Program-made: the position numbers and the translations under genes
In this document: positions 17,227 to 25,892 of the stretch, piece by piece
Layout: the number at the start of each line of letters is the position of its first letter
Numbering within the stretch: the stretch's first letter is position 1
Origin: Psychroflexus longus
Lineage (GTDB): Bacteria > Bacteroidota > Bacteroidia > Flavobacteriales > Flavobacteriaceae
DNA length: 64,000 nt
NCBI RefSeq assembly: GCF_020164595.1
Contig: NZ_JAIQZE010000007.1
Span: 1-64,000, forward strand
Direction of reading: 5' to 3'
Notes under the pieces: generated by a model
Told to the model about the DNA's origin: nothing
Databases searched by the model: none
Seen by the model: the letters and a program-made list of their open reading frames with translations, nothing else

Positions 17227-19919
17227 GTAAAACTGCTCTCATAGCACTCATTTTTGTTTATTTGGGAATCCTATTTCTCATAGCTCTTTTTGCTGAAAAA
17301 AATAAAGGTTCAAAACTGGTATCTCACCCCATTGTTTATGCACTTTCCCTGGCGGTATACTGTTCGGCCTGGACTTACTACGGCAGTGTGGGTATGGCTG
17401 CAAACTCTGGAGTTGAGTTTCTTACCATTTATCTCGGACCTATCATCGCTGCCCCTTTATGGATTGTTTTACTGAAAAAGATCATTCAACTTTCCAAAGT
17501 GTATAACATTTCTAGTATTGCAGATTTTATTTCACTTAGATACGGCAACAGCAGATCTCTAGGAGCTTTGGTCACTTTGGTGTGTGCAGCGAGTATTATT
17601 CCTTACATCTCACTTCAACTCAAAGCGATTTCTGAAACTTTTGAAATTGTATCTACTTCTACTCTTGGAATTGAAGGTTCATCGGTGATCACGGATTCTA
17701 CTTTTTATATAGCTTTAATCCTGGCTGTTTTCGCTTCCTTCTTTGGGACTTTAGCTTTGGATGCTTCCAAAAACAGAACGGGCGTGATGTTCTCTGTAGC
17801 GTTTGAATCTGTTTTGAAACTGACTTTTTTTCTTATTGTTGGCGTTTATGTCACTTACTATGTGTTTGATGGTACTACAGATGTATACCAAAAAGCAAGT
17901 CTTAGTTTAGATTTGAATCAGCTGAGCACTATCAACGGCTTGAGTGGTGGCATCAATTGGTATTTTAGCATTGTGCTTTCCTTTTTGGCTATTTTTTTAC
18001 TGCCTCGTCAATTTCAAACTTCAGTAGTCGAATTTACCAACAGGAAACAGCTTAAAACTTCGATTTGGTTGTTTCCGCTTTACCTTTTTCTATTCAATGT
18101 ATTTGTTATTTTCATTGCCTGGGGAGGATTGCTGATTTTAGGTGACCAAGCTAATGCCGATTACTTTACGCTTCTTATTCCACTTTACTTTGGGGACCAT
18201 TGGTTAGCTGTATTAGTGTTTTTGGGAGGTCTTTCAGCAGTGATTTCTATGGTAGTGGTTTCCACAGTAGCTCTATCCACTATGTTGAGCAATAACCTTA
18301 TTATTCCTTATGGATTTATAAAAAACCTAACCCGGGGCAAGTCGTTCAAAAATGAAAAAACTATCAAAAACATAAGGCGACTTTGTGTGTTCATTTCTAT
18401 AATCCTTGCTTATTTATTTTATGCGCTGTTTGATCCTAAGGTTTCTTTATTCTCCATTGGACTTATTTCCTTTTTAATTATCGCTCAGCTAGCTCCAAGT
18501 TTTTTTATAGGTATGTTTTGGAACAGAGGCTCGGCTTTAGGTTCCAAAGTGGGAATTATTCTTGGATTGGTATTTATCGTATTCACCTATCTGATCCCCT
18601 TTTTTACTGAACATGTTATAAGTTATCATCAATTTGTAGAGGAAGGGTTTTTGGGAATACACTTACTGAAGCCTTACGCACTTTTCGGAATTGACATTTT
18701 AAACCCTGTTAACCATGCTTTATACTGGAGTTTATTTTTTAATACCGGGGCTTATTTGATTTTGTCGGTCATAAAAAAAGGAAATTACCGGGAGCGAAAT
18801 TATGGTGAAATGTTCGTGAATAGTGAAAGAGTTGTTGAACTGAAAGAAAATGCATACGTCTGGAAAGGTGAGGCTTACGTTGATGATATTCAGAATATAT
18901 TGGTTCGTTTTCTAGGTCAAGCTAAAGCTGACAAGGCTTTGAGAGTTTTCAGAAAACGATATGCCGTCAATCCGGAAGAAAAATTGGCAGATGCCCGATT
19001 CATCAATTTCTCCGAACGTTTGCTTACTGGAGCCGTGGGAAGTGCTTCAGCAAAAATTTTAATTTCCAATGTTGCTAAAGAAAAACCTGTGTCATTGCTT
19101 GAAGTTTTGAAAATCCTGGAAGAAAATAAAGAAACTATTTCGGTCAACAAGTCGCTGGAGGAACAATCTCATAAGTTGATTAAACTCACTTCAGAATTAA
19201 AATTTGCCAATGAAGAATTGAGACTTCAAGACCAGTTAAAAGATGATTTTCTGGATACCGTAGCTCATGAGCTTAAAACGCCAATCACTTCCATCAAAGC
19301 AAGTTCTGAAGTTTTAGCGGATAGTGAAGATATGCCTCAAGAACTTCAACATAGATTTTTAAATAATATCATTCAGGATACAGAACGATTGACTGTCTTA
19401 ATCAACGATATTTTAGACTTGGAGAAGATGGCTTCAGGAAGAGATGAATTAAATCTTCAGCTTCAAAGCTTAAATAAATGCATAGAAGATGCCATCAATG
19501 GAATCAGCAGTATTGCCGGGAAAAAGAAAATTGAGGTGAATTTTGATTTTTCATCGTCTGTAATGATCGAGTTTGATTATAATAAAATGATTCAAGTGTT
19601 CACCAACTTGCTATCCAACTCTATAAAATTTGTTCCAGAAAACAACGGAAAAATTGAAGTGTTTCTTGTAGCAAATTCAGAAGAAGTTGTTACTAAAATA
19701 AAAGACAATGGTAAAGGAATTCCGGAAGAGGATCTCCAATTGATTTTCAAAAAATTCTACCAATCCAAGAATCAAACTTTCAAAAAACTTCAAGGCAGTG
19801 GCTTTGGACTTGCGATTTGTAAACAAATTGTGGAAATGCATGGAGGTGTGATTTATGCTAATTCAAATATCGAGACGGGTGCAGAACTTATTGTTAATTT
19901 ACCAAAACGAAGACCATGA
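17223..19919 (+). CDS. SLC5-type (CbrA/CrbS-like) sensor histidine kinase
   Basis: This 898-residue protein joins a transporter-like sensor to a kinase. Residues 1 to about 520 form an SSS/SLC5 domain with about 13 helices (SAWTYYGSVGMAANSGVEF near 47). Residues about 530-650 match the position and character of a STAC linker domain. A short coiled coil leads to the HisKA dimerisation box with His682 in VAHELKTPITSIKASSEVL. The HATPase domain follows, with the N box NLLSNSIKF and G boxes DNGKGIPEEDL and GSGFGLAICK. No PAS domain is evident. CrbS of Vibrio cholerae and CbrA of Pseudomonas share this design, and CrbS controls acs. The start overlaps the 65-residue gene and the stop overlaps the response regulator (ATGA both times). 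Confidence 0.93.
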   Translation: MSKTALIALIFVYLGILFLIALFAEKNKGSKLVSHPIVYALSLAVYCSAWTYYGSVGMAANSGVEFLTIYLGPIIAAPLWIVLLKKIIQLSKVYNISSIADFISLRYGNSRSLGALVTLVCAASIIPYISLQLKAISETFEIVSTSTLGIEGSSVITDSTFYIALILAVFASFFGTLALDASKNRTGVMFSVAFESVLKLTFFLIVGVYVTYYVFDGTTDVYQKASLSLDLNQLSTINGLSGGINWYFSIVLSFLAIFLLPRQFQTSVVEFTNRKQLKTSIWLFPLYLFLFNVFVIFIAWGGLLILGDQANADYFTLLIPLYFGDHWLAVLVFLGGLSAVISMVVVSTVALSTMLSNNLIIPYGFIKNLTRGKSFKNEKTIKNIRRLCVFISIILAYLFYALFDPKVSLFSIGLISFLIIAQLAPSFFIGMFWNRGSALGSKVGIILGLVFIVFTYLIPFFTEHVISYHQFVEEGFLGIHLLKPYALFGIDILNPVNHALYWSLFFNTGAYLILSVIKKGNYRERNYGEMFVNSERVVELKENAYVWKGEAYVDDIQNILVRFLGQAKADKALRVFRKRYAVNPEEKLADARFINFSERLLTGAVGSASAKILISNVAKEKPVSLLEVLKILEENKETISVNKSLEEQSHKLIKLTSELKFANEELRLQDQLKDDFLDTVAHELKTPITSIKASSEVLADSEDMPQELQHRFLNNIIQDTERLTVLINDILDLEKMASGRDELNLQLQSLNKCIEDAINGISSIAGKKKIEVNFDFSSSVMIEFDYNKMIQVFTNLLSNSIKFVPENNGKIEVFLVANSEEVVTKIKDNGKGIPEEDLQLIFKKFYQSKNQTFKKLQGSGFGLAICKQIVEMHGGVIYANSNIETGAELIVNLPKRRP

Positions 19920-20290
19920 AAAAGATTTTACTCGTAGATGATGAGCCCAATATTATAATGGCCCTGGAGTACAGTTTAAGAAAAAATAATTATGACACCT
20001 TTATTGCCAGAGATGGCGAAGAAGCGATTGAGCTTGCAGAAAAGCTCAAGCCAGATTTAGTAGTCCTTGACATTATGATGCCAAAGGTAGATGGGTACGA
20101 AGTTTTAGAATTTTTGAAAAGTCATGATACTTTAAAAGATAATACTCAAACCATAATCATAAGCGCGAAGCAAAAGCAAAGTGATGTTGAAAAAGGGCTG
20201 AATCTTGGTGCAAAAGAGTACATAAAAAAGCCATTTTCAATGAAAAAACTTTTAAGCATAGTAAATGAGTTATTAACCTTAAAAAAATAA
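19916..20290 (+). CDS. Single-domain response regulator (receiver only)
   Basis: The 124-residue protein is a CheY-like receiver domain with all key residues: Asp8 and Asp9 (metal binding), Asp52 in VVLDIMMPKVDGYE (phosphoacceptor), the conserved Ser in IIISAK and Lys in IKKPFSMK. It ends directly after helix 5, so there is no DNA-binding or enzymatic output domain. It overlaps the kinase gene by four bases and is almost certainly its partner. The homologous CrbR of Vibrio carries an HTH domain, so here the signal must leave through protein-protein contact or onward phosphotransfer. The synthetase gene starts 11 bases downstream. Confidence 0.93.
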   Translation: MKKILLVDDEPNIIMALEYSLRKNNYDTFIARDGEEAIELAEKLKPDLVVLDIMMPKVDGYEVLEFLKSHDTLKDNTQTIIISAKQKQSDVEKGLNLGAKEYIKKPFSMKKLLSIVNELLTLKK

Positions 20291-20301
20291 AATCCATAGT
20301 T

Positions 20302-23300
20302 ATGAATTATAAAGAAGTTTATCAAAAAAGTATTGAGAAGCCAGAGGAATTCTGGATGGAAGAGTCAAAAGCAATTAAATGGTTCAAAGCACCTACCAAA
20401 GCATTGGAGCAAACAGCAGAAGGTATTTATCATTGGTTTCCAGATGGTGAGACCAATTTGAGTTATTTGTGTTTAGATAAACACATTGAAGATGGATACG
20501 GAGATGAGTTGGCTCTGATTTATGACTCTGCAGTGAGGCAAAAGCAGGTGAAATATACTTACAATGAGGTGTTGGAAAAAGTTTCTAAACTCGCTGGAGG
20601 GTTAAAAGAATTAGGGGTAGAAAAAGGTGATCGGGTGATCATCTACATGCCTATGATTTCTCATTCTGTGTTCAGCATGTTGGCGTGCACAAGGATAGGC
20701 GCTATACATTCAGTAGTTTTTGGAGGTTTTGCGCCAGATGAATTGGCCATGAGAATAGACGATGCAAAACCCAAAGTGATCATTACTGCAACTTCAGGAA
20801 TTGAAGTCGATCGGCTTATAGCTTACAAACCTATGGTAGATGAAGCTATTGAAAAGGCTAAACATAAGGTTGAAAAAGTTGTAGTTTTCAATAGAAAGCT
20901 TGGAGTAGAATTTGAGGAGAAATCCTACGATATAGATTACACAGAATTGCTGGAAAATGCTACGCCAGCAGAAGCCATCGCTTTTAAATCTAAAGATCCT
21001 TCTTATATTCTTTATACATCCGGAACTACAGGAACCCCTAAAGGAGTGGTGAGAGACACCGGTGGCTATGCCGTAGGACTAAAGTATTCCATGCAGAATA
21101 TCTATGGTACTAAACCTGGTGATGTGTTCTGGGCAGCATCCGATGTTGGTTGGGTTGTAGGGCATAGCTATATCGTTTACGCTCCTATGATTCATAGGAA
21201 TACCACTATCATTTATGAAGGGAAACCTATCAAAACACCGGATGCAGGTGCTTTTTGGAGAGTTATAGAAGATCACAAAGTGAATGTCATGTTTACTGCA
21301 CCAACGGCATTTAGAGCCATCAAAAAAGAAGATCCAAATGGTGAATTCATAAAAAAACATGATATCTCTTCTATGAAATATCAGTTTTTAGCCGGTGAGC
21401 GTTGTGATGAAACGACATTAAAATGGGCCGAAGACCATCTAAAAATCCCTGTCATCGATCATTGGTGGCAGACCGAATCGGGTTGGTCTATCGTAGCCAA
21501 TTATATGGGACTCGATCCTCTGCCAGTTAAACCTGGTTCTGCAGGGAAGGCCGTTCCTGGATACGATTTGGTAATTCTTTCTGAAGAAGGCGAGATTTTG
21601 CCAGCAAATACTGAAGGATATATTTGCTCCAGATTGCCACTTCCTCCAGGTTTTATGCAAACGCTTTGGAATAACCACGAACGCTACAAAAACGGATATT
21701 TAAGTAAATTTCCAGGATTTTATTTTTCTGGCGACGGAGGCTATATAGACGAAGAGGGTTATGTTTACATTACTGGGAGAATTGATGACGTTATCAATGT
21801 CTCTGGTCATCGGCTTTCTACAGCTGCTTTGGAGGAAGTAGTTTCTCAACATCCATCTGTAGCAGAATGCGCCGTAGTTGGATTGCAGGACGAGCTGAAA
21901 GGAGAAATTCCATTAGCTATTGTGGTTCCAAAAACAGGCGAGGAGGGTTACGAATCCTATAAAATGCAGACTGAAATCATTCAGTTGGTAAGAGACAAAA
22001 TCGGAGCTATTGCGGCTTTGAAAAACGTGGTCATTGTTAAACGTCTGCCTAAAACTAGAAGCGGTAAAACTTTAAGAAGGACTTTAAGGAAACTGGTTGC
22101 TGGTCAGCCTTACAAACTTCCATCCACTATTGAGGATCCTATGGTCATCAGTGAGATCATTGAAACTTTTAGTCAGGAGAAAATTGGAGCTTTCAGTAAA
22201 AATAAAGATCAGGTGACTCAGTCTTTAAAAGCACTGACCAAGAGTTATTACAACATTGATTCACTGGCCAAGTATATGGATGTGTATAGAATTTCTCAAA
22301 ACGATCCGGAGAACTTCTGGAACACCATAGCGGAACGTAATTTTGAGTGGAAGCGAAAATGGGATTCAGTCTTGAAATGGGACCCTGAAAAAGCTGAAGT
22401 CAGTTGGTTCGAAGGCGCTCAGCTCAACATCACTGAAAATGCGATAGACAGACATCTGAAAACGAGAGGTAATAAAACAGCTATTATCTGGGAACCTAAT
22501 AACCCTGGGGAAAAAGCGCTACATATAAGTTATAACGACTTATCAAAACGCGTCAATAAAATGGCGAATGTGTTGAAAAAAAATGGAGTTCAAAAAGGGG
22601 ATCGGGTTTGCATTTATCTTCCAATGATTCCTGAACTCGCCATTGCTACTTTAGCCTGTGCCAGAATTGGAGCAGTACACTCTGTAGTTTTTGCTGGATT
22701 TTCTGCGTCTGCCTTGTCTTCAAGAATTAACGATTCAGATTGCAAAATGGTCATTACGTCAGACGGATCTTACAGAGGCGCCAAAAGCATTGATTTAAAA
22801 AGCATAGTTAATGAAGCTTTAGAAAATACACCTTCAGTAGAATGCGTTTTGGTGGCTAAACGAACCTTTTCAAAAATTGAAATGGTCGAAGGTCGTGATG
22901 TTTGGCTACATGAAGAGTTAAAACAAGTCGAAGATAAATGCGAAGCCGAAGTGATGGACGCAGAAGACATGCTTTTCATACTATACACTTCCGGTTCCAC
23001 GGGAACTCCAAAAGGTATGGTACATACTACCGCTGGCTATATGGTGTATACCGCATTCTCATTCAAAAATGTATTTCAATATCAGGAGAATGACGTTTAT
23101 TGGTGTACTGCTGATATTGGCTGGATTACCGGACATTCTTACATAGTCTACGGACCACTTCTGAATGGCGCTACTACATTGATGTTTGAAGGCGTTCCTT
23201 CATATCCAGATTATGGTAGATTTTGGGATATTGTAGAAAAATATAAAGTGAATCAATTTTATACAGCACCAACAGCGATTAGAGCTTTGGCAAAACAGGA

Positions 23301-24168
23301 CATCGAGTTTGTCAATAAATACGATTTATCTTCTTTAAAAGTTCTTGGAAGTGTTGGAGAACCCATCAATGAAGAAGCCTGGAACTGGTACAATGAGAAT
23401 ATTGGAAAGAAAAAATGCCCTATTGTAGATACCTGGTGGCAAACGGAGACTGGTGGCATCATGATTTCTCCTATTCCGTTTGTAACGCCTACAAAACCTA
23501 CATATGCTACGCTTCCATTACCTGGAATTCAGCCTTCTTTGATGGATGATAAAGGAAATGAAATTGAGGGAAATTCAGTTTCAGGAAAACTTTGCATAAA
23601 ACATCCATGGCCGAGTATGGCCAGGACGGTTTATGGAAACCATAAACGGTACAGAGAGACATATTATTCAGCGTTCGAAAATGTGTACTTCACCGGTGAC
23701 GGTGCCTTAAGAGATGAGGTAGGATACTATAGAATTACGGGTAGAGTAGATGATGTTATTATTGTTTCTGGTCATAATTTGGGAACGGCGCCAATTGAAG
23801 ATGCCATCAATGAACACCCAGCTGTTGCAGAGTCTGCAATTATAGGTTTTCCACATAATGTAAAAGGAAACGCGCTTGCGGGATTTGTCATTTTGAAGAA
23901 TGAAGGTGAATCCAGGGATAAAGAAAACTTAAGCAAAGAAATCAACCAATTGATCGCCAGTAAAATTGGGCCTATTGCCAAGTTGGATCGTATTCATTTC
24001 GTATCAGGTTTACCTAAAACACGAAGTGGTAAAATCATGCGACGTATCATGAGAAAAATATCTTCCAATGAAGGCGATCAAATTGGTGATGTATCTACTT
24101 TGCTGGACCCTAGTATTGTAGAAGAAATTAAAGAGAAAGTTCAGCCTTTTTTAGTTGAAAATAAATAG
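20302..24168 (+). CDS. acs: Fused tandem acyl-CoA synthetase: PrpE-like half plus Acs-like half
   Basis: One 1288-residue frame encodes two complete AMP-forming synthetases. Half 1 (about 1-620) is PrpE-like: YTSGTTGTPKGVVRD (P-loop), DHWWQTESGW, GRIDDVINVSGHRLST and the adenylation lysine in KTRSGKTLRR. Half 2 (about 651-1288) is Acs-like: YTSGSTGTPKGMVHT, DTWWQTETGG, GRVDDVIIVSGHN and KTRSGKIMRR. At the acyl-pocket position before GE[PR], half 1 has Ala (FLAGER) and half 2 has Val (GSVGEP). In characterised enzymes this change goes with propionate and acetate preference respectively. A charged linker (about 620-650) replaces the expected stop and start. The product should make acetyl-CoA and propionyl-CoA from the acids, ATP and CoA. 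A base-call error that removed a stop codon remains possible. Confidence 0.9.
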   Translation: MNYKEVYQKSIEKPEEFWMEESKAIKWFKAPTKALEQTAEGIYHWFPDGETNLSYLCLDKHIEDGYGDELALIYDSAVRQKQVKYTYNEVLEKVSKLAGGLKELGVEKGDRVIIYMPMISHSVFSMLACTRIGAIHSVVFGGFAPDELAMRIDDAKPKVIITATSGIEVDRLIAYKPMVDEAIEKAKHKVEKVVVFNRKLGVEFEEKSYDIDYTELLENATPAEAIAFKSKDPSYILYTSGTTGTPKGVVRDTGGYAVGLKYSMQNIYGTKPGDVFWAASDVGWVVGHSYIVYAPMIHRNTTIIYEGKPIKTPDAGAFWRVIEDHKVNVMFTAPTAFRAIKKEDPNGEFIKKHDISSMKYQFLAGERCDETTLKWAEDHLKIPVIDHWWQTESGWSIVANYMGLDPLPVKPGSAGKAVPGYDLVILSEEGEILPANTEGYICSRLPLPPGFMQTLWNNHERYKNGYLSKFPGFYFSGDGGYIDEEGYVYITGRIDDVINVSGHRLSTAALEEVVSQHPSVAECAVVGLQDELKGEIPLAIVVPKTGEEGYESYKMQTEIIQLVRDKIGAIAALKNVVIVKRLPKTRSGKTLRRTLRKLVAGQPYKLPSTIEDPMVISEIIETFSQEKIGAFSKNKDQVTQSLKALTKSYYNIDSLAKYMDVYRISQNDPENFWNTIAERNFEWKRKWDSVLKWDPEKAEVSWFEGAQLNITENAIDRHLKTRGNKTAIIWEPNNPGEKALHISYNDLSKRVNKMANVLKKNGVQKGDRVCIYLPMIPELAIATLACARIGAVHSVVFAGFSASALSSRINDSDCKMVITSDGSYRGAKSIDLKSIVNEALENTPSVECVLVAKRTFSKIEMVEGRDVWLHEELKQVEDKCEAEVMDAEDMLFILYTSGSTGTPKGMVHTTAGYMVYTAFSFKNVFQYQENDVYWCTADIGWITGHSYIVYGPLLNGATTLMFEGVPSYPDYGRFWDIVEKYKVNQFYTAPTAIRALAKQDIEFVNKYDLSSLKVLGSVGEPINEEAWNWYNENIGKKKCPIVDTWWQTETGGIMISPIPFVTPTKPTYATLPLPGIQPSLMDDKGNEIEGNSVSGKLCIKHPWPSMARTVYGNHKRYRETYYSAFENVYFTGDGALRDEVGYYRITGRVDDVIIVSGHNLGTAPIEDAINEHPAVAESAIIGFPHNVKGNALAGFVILKNEGESRDKENLSKEINQLIASKIGPIAKLDRIHFVSGLPKTRSGKIMRRIMRKISSNEGDQIGDVSTLLDPSIVEEIKEKVQPFLVENK

Positions 24169-24186
24169 TTATTAGTGATACTTAAG

Positions 24187-24243
24187 AGATGAGGTTCGTG
24201 GCTTTGTAAACCTAAGGAGTTGAATAGGTTATCAACCTCATCT
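24187..24243 (+). terminator. Branched terminator after the fused synthetase gene
   Basis: An outer 10-bp stem (24187-24196 with 24234-24243) encloses an inner 6-bp stem (24209-24214 with 24225-24230), and a T-rich tract follows. It begins 19 bases after the stop codon and is the likely terminator of the kinase-regulator-synthetase operon. Confidence 0.65.
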
Positions 24244-24273
24244 TTTATTTTTTCCTTATTTATCAAAATCGTT

Positions 24274-24302
24274 TTGTAGAATGCAATTTTATATTAAATT
24301 TG
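24274..24302 (+). promoter_or_regulatory. Promoter of tRNA-His
   Basis: TTG (24274-24276), an 18-base spacer and TAAATTTG (24295-24302) match the Bacteroidota promoter consensus. The tRNA begins 21 bases downstream. Confidence 0.65.
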
Positions 24303-24322
24303 CAACGTCTTAAATGACAACT

Positions 24323-24397
24323 GGTGGATGTAGCTCAGTTGGTTAGAGCACTGGTTTGTGGTACCAGGGGTCGTGGGTTCGAGCCCCATCTTCCACC
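24323..24397 (+). tRNA. tRNA-His (anticodon GTG)
   Basis: The cloverleaf is clear: D stem GCTC/GAGC, anticodon stem CTGGT/ACCAG with loop TTGTGGT (anticodon GTG at 24357-24359 by count), T arm GTGGG-TTCGAGC-CCCAT. The extra 5' G (position -1) pairs with C73, the identity mark of tRNA-His. CCA is not encoded (the bases after C73 are CAA). One acceptor pair, position 6 with 67, is a T-T mismatch. A strong bidirectional terminator follows. Confidence 0.95.
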
Positions 24398-24405
24398 CAA
24401 AAAAA

Positions 24406-24435
24406 GGTCTTATCAATGTTGATAAGACCTTTTTT
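24406..24435. terminator. Bidirectional terminator between tRNA-His and the M28 peptidase gene
   Basis: A perfect 10-bp stem (24406-24415 with 24420-24429) and a 4-base loop are flanked by A7 on the left and T6 on the right. It serves tRNA-His on the plus strand and the convergent peptidase gene on the minus strand. Confidence 0.9.
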
Positions 24436-24453
24436 AGTTAAAAGCGTTTATGA

Positions 24454-25791
24454 TTATCTCATGATCTTGCTAGGAAAAACGACAACACTTTCATGTCCGT
24501 TTTTGCCAACAGCAGCAATTCCGAAGAAAAAATTATCTATCACTATGCCTTCCAGTGTGATTTCATTGACGTTTTCTACATATCGAAAATGATCCCAGGT
24601 AGGTGAGGTGGTCGATCTCCAATAGATTTTGTAGCCTTTGACATCACTTGGATTTTTTTGTTCCCATTTCAGCCTGACAGAAGGTTCTACAATTCCGCCA
24701 ATGGCAACTTCGGTAGGTGCAGGAGGTGCCCAGGCTAAGCTTGCCATGGAAATCGCATTGACAGCAGTTAGTTTTTTAACATAATCAAAATTGACGTGTT
24801 CGATCACGTCTCCGTATGCGATACCATCTTCAACTCTCACGTCTTGGTGTTGCTGAGTGTAATTTTCGTGTGCTTCCATAATTCTGATTCCTGGATAGCC
24901 TTTATCATTAAATGGTTTGTGATGACCACCACGTCCAAAACGGTCCAAACGATATATCATCATAGGATTCATTTCTGGCATGTAGGTTTTGGTAGTTTCA
25001 TAAACGTATCTTGCCAATTGACGTGAAGTTCCATCGACTTCACCTCCGTAAAAACGTTTCATTTGTCGCTCTCTGTCAGTTTCGGTAGGATTATGAGCTT
25101 CACTAAAAATTCTAAAGGTTCTATTATCTATCACACCATCGACACCTTCAATATTTCCTATCATGTCGTTATTGATAATGCCTATGATGTTCCAATCGTT
25201 CTCCTTTGCATATTTCGCTAAAAATTGACCACCATATAGGCCTTGCTCTTCACCGCTTAATCCCACATAAACAATACTGTGATCAAATTCATATTGAGAA
25301 AGCACTCTGGCAGCTTCCATAGCTCCCGCCATTCCTGTCGCATTATCGTTGGCACCCGGCGCATCTGTTGTGAAATCCTGAGTATCTGAAGCTCTGGAAT
25401 CTATATCTCCACTCATAATGACATATGAATTTGGATATTTTTTTCCTTTCTGTACCGCAACAACATTCAGAACTTCTGCAGTTTTTGGTATTCTATTTCC
25501 ATCTTCTGGTGTGACAGTTTCCCCTTGAAAAAAAACATCCAGGCAATCATTACAGGAAGAAGAGATAGTTTCAAATTCGTCCTTAATCCAACGCCGAGCT
25601 GCTCCAATTCCTCGTGTATCACTTTCAGTTTCACTAAAGGTATTTCTAGTTCCAAAATCAACCAGATTTTGAATATAGTATTCAAGTTTTTCTGCAGACA
25701 CATCGTCAACGATATCATAAATTCTAGAATCTACCTGACCATAAAAAACAGTAGTGATGGTTAAAAAGGCAATTGTAAGTATAGTTTTCAT
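24454..25791 (-). CDS. Secreted M28 family metallopeptidase
   Basis: This is a 445-residue exported zinc aminopeptidase-like protein. A signal peptide (1-19, ending TTVFYGQ) precedes a catalytic M28 domain (about 80-345). Four of five usual zinc ligands are visible: Asp in APGANDNATG, Glu in LSGEEQGLYG, Asp in INNDMIGN and a late His in AHENYTQQHQ. The first ligand, usually His in an H-x-D motif, is Asp129 in SGDIDSR. A C-terminal domain (about 355-445, with VRLKWEQKNPSDVKGYKIYWRS) has the look of a fibronectin type III fold, perhaps for surface or substrate binding. The role is probably extracytoplasmic peptide degradation. Confidence 0.9.
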   Translation of the reverse strand: MKTILTIAFLTITTVFYGQVDSRIYDIVDDVSAEKLEYYIQNLVDFGTRNTFSETESDTRGIGAARRWIKDEFETISSSCNDCLDVFFQGETVTPEDGNRIPKTAEVLNVVAVQKGKKYPNSYVIMSGDIDSRASDTQDFTTDAPGANDNATGMAGAMEAARVLSQYEFDHSIVYVGLSGEEQGLYGGQFLAKYAKENDWNIIGIINNDMIGNIEGVDGVIDNRTFRIFSEAHNPTETDRERQMKRFYGGEVDGTSRQLARYVYETTKTYMPEMNPMMIYRLDRFGRGGHHKPFNDKGYPGIRIMEAHENYTQQHQDVRVEDGIAYGDVIEHVNFDYVKKLTAVNAISMASLAWAPPAPTEVAIGGIVEPSVRLKWEQKNPSDVKGYKIYWRSTTSPTWDHFRYVENVNEITLEGIVIDNFFFGIAAVGKNGHESVVVFPSKIMR

Positions 25792-25863
25792 ATAATTAAA
25801 TTTTGGTGGTCAATTTACTATAATTTTAGAGGAATAAAAATTTTAAGAGCTAAGTGGGTTTGT

Positions 25864-25871
25864 TATCTTTG
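25864..25871 (+). promoter_or_regulatory. Candidate -7 box of pheT
   Basis: TATCTTTG matches TAnnTTTG and lies 21 bases before the pheT ATG. The -33 position holds only a T run, so the promoter call rests on the -7 element. Confidence 0.5.
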
Positions 25872-25892
25872 CGCCTTCTATAGATAAATATT

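Noticed and set aside
24356-24592. Plus-strand frame across tRNA-His and its terminator
   Set aside because: It overlaps a certain tRNA and the coding region of the M28 peptidase and resembles no protein.
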